Shown here: positions 15,329-18,834 of the stretch, piece after piece
Numbering within the stretch: position 1 is the stretch's first letter
Layout: every line of letters starts with the position of its first letter
Source of the DNA: Fen-999 sp044220545
Lineage (GTDB): Bacteria > Pseudomonadota > Gammaproteobacteria > Burkholderiales > Rhodocyclaceae
DNA: 18,834 bases
Reading direction: 5' to 3'
Assembly: GCA_044220545.1 (NCBI GenBank)
Contig: JBGAQX010000065.1
Location: 1-18,834 of the forward strand
Notes under the pieces: model-generated
Database searches by the model: none
Told to the model about the DNA's origin: nothing
What the model saw: only the letters and a program-made list of their open reading frames with translations
Program-made: the position numbers and the translations under genes

Positions 15329-17254
15329 ATGAATGTCAGGATTGACCACGTTGTGCGCGCTGCCGTCGTGGGCGCCCTGTCCCTGCTGATGGCGCTTTCC
15401 GCCGCCGCGCAAACGTTTCAGGAGCCGCCCGCGCGGGTCGAGGCGATCACCCTGCCGGCGCGTGCCGATGGCGCGGTGTCGCCGTTCAAGCCGCGCGGCG
15501 CGGGTACGGCGCGGGCTCATGCGATATCGCTGCCCCCCCTGGTTCTGCAAAAGGCGCTGGCCCAGGTCAGCGCCGCGCCCCGCCCGGGCGCGCCGCGCAA
15601 GGTCGGATTCGGCCGTGACGTCGCCGCGCTGGCCAGTCCCGCCGCAACGGCGGCCCGCCTGGAATGGCAGGACACCCCGGAAGGCGGCAAGATCGCGGCG
15701 ATCAGTATCGCCCTGCCGCAAGCCATGGGCGCCCGGTTGGGCGTGTCGGTGAGCCGGCTGCCGAAGGCCGCCATCCTGCGCATCTCGCCCATGGAGTCCG
15801 GGACGGTCTTCGAAGTTTCCGGCCAGGAAGTGCTGGAAACGCTGCAACGCAATGTCGAAGGCGGCGACTACAGTGTCGCCGCCCGGACGTTCTGGACACC
15901 GTATGTCCAGGGCGAGCAGGCGACTCTGGAAGTCGAGCTGCCGCCGGGCGTCGATCCCGTGACCCTGGAAATCGCCATTCCGCGCATTACGCAATTCTTC
16001 GCCGCGCCGTATGCGGCAAACGCGCAGGCGACCACCGGCATCGGCGCTTCGGGGAGTTGCGAGGTCGACGCATCGTGCTACACGAACTGGGCCGATGTCG
16101 GCAATGCCACGGCGAAGATGTCCTACGTGGATGTCTGGGGTGATGGCTACATATGCTCCGGATCGCTGCTCAACAACAAGGCGGCGGACTTCACCCCCTA
16201 TTTCCTCAGTGCCGACCACTGCATATCCACCCAGACGGAAGCATCGTCCCTGCAGACCTACTGGTTCTATCGATCCTCGGCGTGCAACAGCGGCGTCCTC
16301 AACGGAGCCTCGCAGACGCTCACCGGCGGCGCGACCCTGCTCTATGCCAGTCGGGCCACCGACACTTCCTTCATGAAGCTGAACGGCACGCCGCCCGCGG
16401 GAGCGGTGTTTTCGGCGTGGTCGGCGTCCGCCGCGGCTTCGCTGGGTACCCAGGTCACCGGCGTGCATCACCCCGAAGGCGACCTGCAAAAGATTGCCTT
16501 CGGCAGCGTGCAGGCGTATCTGGATTGCAGTGTCATTGGCGGCAGCGTGAGTTGCTATGGCGCCTTCCAGGACAGCGCCAGCCACTACCAGATCGACTAT
16601 ACGACGGGTATCACGGAACCGGGCAGCAGTGGGTCGGGCCTGTACTCGACCGTTGGCGGCAGCCACTATCTGATTGGCCAGTTGACCGGCGGCGGCGCAA
16701 CCTGCGCCGATCCGACCGGGTCCGAGTTCTACGGCCGTTTCGATGTGGCGTACAACGCCAAGCTCAAGCAATGGCTGGACGGCGGGGGCTGTCCGGAAAA
16801 GGCGGTGTACCGTTACCGCAATACCAATATTCTCGGCCATTTCTACACCACCAGCACGAGCGAAGGGTCCGCTCTGATCGCCGGTGGGGCACCCCTTCAA
16901 TACGAAGGTGTCGCCTTCACCGCCTGCGCCAGCGGCAGCACTTCGGATGGCGTTTTCCCGGTATATCGGTTCAAGCATCTGCAGCAGAACGGCGTGTATT
17001 TCTACTCGATGCTGCCGGAGGAAATAGATTTTGTTCGCACCAACCTAAGTCACTTGCTCAAAGATGAGGGCATTGCCTACTACGCCTTGAACGCCAACGC
17101 ACCAGGTAGATTTCCTATCTATCGATTCCGCAATACTTCTGTGACGGGTGCCAATTTCTACACCATCCTTGAGACGGAGCGAGCCAACGTCGTCGCCAAC
17201 GTGCCGGGATACGCGTACGAAGGTATTGGCTTTTTTGCCATGCCGCCGCGCTGA
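15329..17254 (+). CDS. Secreted lysyl-endopeptidase-like serine protease with C-terminal DUF5648-type repeats
   Basis: A 641-residue exported protein. It has a signal peptide (hydrophobic core about 11-26, likely cleaved after SAAAQ or just before), a pro-region to about 240, and a trypsin-fold S1-type protease domain resembling lysyl endopeptidase. The likely catalytic triad is His297 in SADHC, Asp345 in DTSFMKL and Ser434 in GSSGSG. Several cysteines (244, 250, 276, 298, 319, 400, 409, 459) could form disulfides. The C-terminus (493-641) has three roughly 50-residue repeats with YRYRNT/HFYT/YEGVAF-like patterns, typical of DUF5648, probably for surface or substrate binding. It has its own promoter-like element and ribosome site, so it is probably a separate transcription unit from the polysaccharide genes. 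Substrate specificity is inferred. Confidence 0.87.
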   Translation: MNVRIDHVVRAAVVGALSLLMALSAAAQTFQEPPARVEAITLPARADGAVSPFKPRGAGTARAHAISLPPLVLQKALAQVSAAPRPGAPRKVGFGRDVAALASPAATAARLEWQDTPEGGKIAAISIALPQAMGARLGVSVSRLPKAAILRISPMESGTVFEVSGQEVLETLQRNVEGGDYSVAARTFWTPYVQGEQATLEVELPPGVDPVTLEIAIPRITQFFAAPYAANAQATTGIGASGSCEVDASCYTNWADVGNATAKMSYVDVWGDGYICSGSLLNNKAADFTPYFLSADHCISTQTEASSLQTYWFYRSSACNSGVLNGASQTLTGGATLLYASRATDTSFMKLNGTPPAGAVFSAWSASAAASLGTQVTGVHHPEGDLQKIAFGSVQAYLDCSVIGGSVSCYGAFQDSASHYQIDYTTGITEPGSSGSGLYSTVGGSHYLIGQLTGGGATCADPTGSEFYGRFDVAYNAKLKQWLDGGGCPEKAVYRYRNTNILGHFYTTSTSEGSALIAGGAPLQYEGVAFTACASGSTSDGVFPVYRFKHLQQNGVYFYSMLPEEIDFVRTNLSHLLKDEGIAYYALNANAPGRFPIYRFRNTSVTGANFYTILETERANVVANVPGYAYEGIGFFAMPPR

Positions 17255-17328
17255 CGAGAAATGTTGCGCGGCAGCCGTGCCAAATTATTCGCGGCTAGGT
17301 TGCACACCACCAAATGAGGTTATTGGGT
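17255..17328. other. Convergent intergenic spacer
   Basis: A 74-base spacer between the stops of the protease and acyltransferase genes. A short imperfect inverted repeat (AGCCG with CGGCT) is present, but no hairpin with a T-tract on either strand was convincing as a terminator. Confidence 0.4.
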
Positions 17329-18369
17329 TCAACGCAAAGACGGGTGGAAGCGAATTTCGACGAACCGCCAGCTCACCCAACTCAGCAGCGTCGTTGCCGT
17401 CACGACGGTCGCCAGCGGGAGCGGCGCGTCGAGTTGCCCAAAGAGGTGCTTGGCGATCTCGATCACGGGAAAGTGGAACAGGTAGAAACTGAAGCCGATC
17501 TTCCCGAGGCGATCCAGGCCGAGCAGGGGCCACCCCGAAACCATTGGGAACTGTTGCGGCAAGGCAAGTATTGCGAGCCCAAACCCCATGGCCAGCCCGG
17601 ATCGCCAGACGACGGCGGTCGGCCAATGGATCCAGTAACCGTCGGCGTGTTCCGCGACGCACAGAAAGGTCAGCGTCAGGACCGCCACCGCCGCCAGCGA
17701 CAACCCATGGCGAGCACGCCGTAGCCAGTCGCCATGATCGCGGACGAGTATCGCCGCCGCTCCGCCGAAGGCAAATGCATCCAGGGAACCAATAAGCTGG
17801 GTGGAGACGAAGAATCGGTCTTCCGCTGGCAGAAGCGCGAACACGGCCGCACGCCACAGTACGGCTGTCAATAACATCGCCGAGATCATTCGCCAGCGCC
17901 AACCCTGTCGTCTAAACCACGGAGCTAGCGCCGCCATGGCCAGGTAGTAGGGAAACTCGACGCCCAGCGTCCAGTAGACGCCATTGATGATTTGTGCCAC
18001 TTCCGACGACAGGTTGTGCGTCATCGTCAGGTGCATTGACAACGGTCGAATCCAACTGGCATCGAGCCGAACCATGCCGAGGGCGGACTTCGCGGCAAGC
18101 ACCACGCCGATGGAGAGCAGATACGCCGGATAGATGCGCGTTACCCGCGCCCGGACGAAACGGCCGGCCGACCAGACGGAGACGCCGATGATGTTGGCGG
18201 TAATGAAATAGCCGCTGAGCACGTAGAACAGATCGACGCCGAACATGCCGGCAGCCGTCCACAGTTGCCCCCCAAGCCAGGGAATCTGGCCGGCCAGGTG
18301 GTATATGAACACACCCAGCACGGCGACGCCGCGCACGGCGTCGAGAATCTCCGAATGTCGCCCCGCCAC
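17329..18369 (-). CDS. Acyltransferase-3 (OafA/YrhL-type) membrane protein
   Basis: About 346 residues, the usual size of a single acyltransferase-3 domain, with around ten hydrophobic segments. It begins EILDAVRGVAVLGVFIYHLAG, holding the conserved His of the family; LFYVLSGYFIT and RVTRIYPAYL are further hallmarks. Members O-acetylate or otherwise acylate exported glycans at the inner membrane, so modification of the local polysaccharide is plausible (inference). No ATG fits. GTG at 18369 is chosen, five bases after the upstream gene's stop, with a TTG at 18378 as the alternative. The frame stays open further upstream, but that part is readthrough opposite the radical SAM gene. It converges on the protease gene. 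Confidence 0.85.
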   Translation of the reverse strand: MAGRHSEILDAVRGVAVLGVFIYHLAGQIPWLGGQLWTAAGMFGVDLFYVLSGYFITANIIGVSVWSAGRFVRARVTRIYPAYLLSIGVVLAAKSALGMVRLDASWIRPLSMHLTMTHNLSSEVAQIINGVYWTLGVEFPYYLAMAALAPWFRRQGWRWRMISAMLLTAVLWRAAVFALLPAEDRFFVSTQLIGSLDAFAFGGAAAILVRDHGDWLRRARHGLSLAAVAVLTLTFLCVAEHADGYWIHWPTAVVWRSGLAMGFGLAILALPQQFPMVSGWPLLGLDRLGKIGFSFYLFHFPVIEIAKHLFGQLDAPLPLATVVTATTLLSWVSWRFVEIRFHPSLR

Positions 18370-18374
18370 TCGCC

Positions 18375-18834
18375 TCAACCGGCGTCCATACCAGCCATAA
18401 ACGACGGCCCTTCGTTGCCTACCGGGCCAACGTCGCAAGCGGCGCAGATCTTCATGCGCGCCCGATGGTGGCGCAATTCCTCGATGAATGTCCGGCGCGG
18501 CGCTCCGACCAGGATCTCGTTGTAGGTATTCGCGAACAGGTTGCCCAGCGTCCCGGCGTCCGGATGGAAGCAGCAGGGGCGCACCGAACCGTCGGTATCG
18601 ACTGCCAGCAGATTCATTTCGCCATCCCAGGGCCGATAGGCAAATTCCGAGGCGTCGGCCAGGAATACGCACACACCGGCAGGAGCTTGGATGATCCGGT
18701 CGGTCATGTTCAGTTGCGATTCCGGCATGTATTGCCAACGGCGAAATTCAGGCGTCCAGCCGCGCGGTTCCAGAATCTCGCGCCAGCGCCGTCGATATTC
18801 GGCCGGTTCCGGAGGACAAATCGTCCGCGTCGCC
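18375..18834 (-). CDS. Radical SAM/SPASM protein, C-terminal part, cut by the window edge
   Basis: The frame is open from the right edge of the window to a TGA at 18375, about 152 residues. Only the C-terminal SPASM-like region is present: VCVF, then RPCCFHPDAGTLGNLF, then KICAACDVG, giving the Cys set that binds an auxiliary iron-sulfur cluster. The phrase 'V-x-P-C-C...GNL' is typical of SPASM proteins in glycan and natural-product loci. The CxxxCxxC radical SAM core would lie outside the window. An internal ATG at 18728 is not the true start, because recognisable coding sequence continues upstream. It is probably co-transcribed with the acyltransferase gene five bases downstream. The substrate is unknown. 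Confidence 0.78.
   Translation of the reverse strand, partial: ATRTICPPEPAEYRRRWREILEPRGWTPEFRRWQYMPESQLNMTDRIIQAPAGVCVFLADASEFAYRPWDGEMNLLAVDTDGSVRPCCFHPDAGTLGNLFANTYNEILVGAPRRTFIEELRHHRARMKICAACDVGPVGNEGPSFMAGMDAG

Noticed and set aside
13709..16978. Very long minus-strand open frame (about 1089 codons)
   Set aside because: It lies opposite the glycosyltransferase and protease genes, whose motifs are clear. Its translation shows no domain and has the Arg/Gln/Gly bias of an antisense shadow.
17285..17902. Minus-strand open frame of about 205 codons and other long overlapping frames
   Set aside because: Long spurious frames are expected in GC-rich coding DNA. This one lies inside the acyltransferase-3 gene in another frame, and its translation is Arg/Pro/Gly-rich without motifs.
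18370..18738. N-terminal extension of the acyltransferase-3 protein to an ATG at 18738
   Set aside because: This stretch is rich in Arg and low in hydrophobic residues, and lies over the well-supported radical SAM/SPASM reading frame. The recognisable domain begins only after 18369.

Overview
The window is about 18.8 kb of GC-rich DNA, densely coding, with many ATGA or GTGA start-stop overlaps. Gene content and codon style suggest a Gram-negative proteobacterium, plausibly a betaproteobacterium (for example a Rhodocyclales-type organism). That placement is inferred from style and gene families, not from a marker gene. Most of the window is a surface-polysaccharide (O-antigen or capsule type) biosynthesis and ABC-export locus.

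Layout: (a) 1-3529, plus strand, four tightly overlapping nucleotide-sugar genes: the 3' part of CDP-glucose 4,6-dehydratase, an RmlC-like 3,5-epimerase, a TylC3/NovU-type sugar C-methyltransferase and an SDR reductase/epimerase. Together they predict a CDP-activated, C-methyl-branched 6-deoxyhexose. (b) 3554-6288, three methyltransferases from three different families (CmcI-like, TylF/MycF-like and FkbM). They probably O-methylate the glycan or its precursors, and base composition drops visibly here. (c) 6378-9267, a Wzm-like ABC permease, a Wzt-like ATPase with a C-terminal glycan-binding domain, and an LpxL/LPLAT-like acyltransferase whose HX4D box lacks its acid. (d) 9281-10453, minus strand, a stand-alone AAA_14/DUF4143 ATPase interrupting the locus. 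(e) 10672-15205, one very large multi-domain glycosyltransferase (GT2 - GT4 - coiled coil - GT2 - GT2) whose frame is broken by a one-base shift near 13858. (f) 15329-17254, a secreted lysyl-endopeptidase-like serine protease with three C-terminal DUF5648-type repeats. (g) 17329-18834, minus strand, an acyltransferase-3 membrane protein and the C-terminal (SPASM) part of a radical SAM protein that runs off the right edge.

How they fit together (inference): region a makes an unusual branched sugar donor, the large glycosyltransferase in e assembles sugars, the enzymes in b decorate or cap the chain with methyl groups, and Wzm/Wzt in c flips the finished chain across the inner membrane, with the Wzt C-terminal domain as the likely reader of the cap. 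No Wzx/Wzy genes are seen, consistent with the ABC-dependent route. No tRNA, rRNA, CRISPR array or insertion sequence was recognised.
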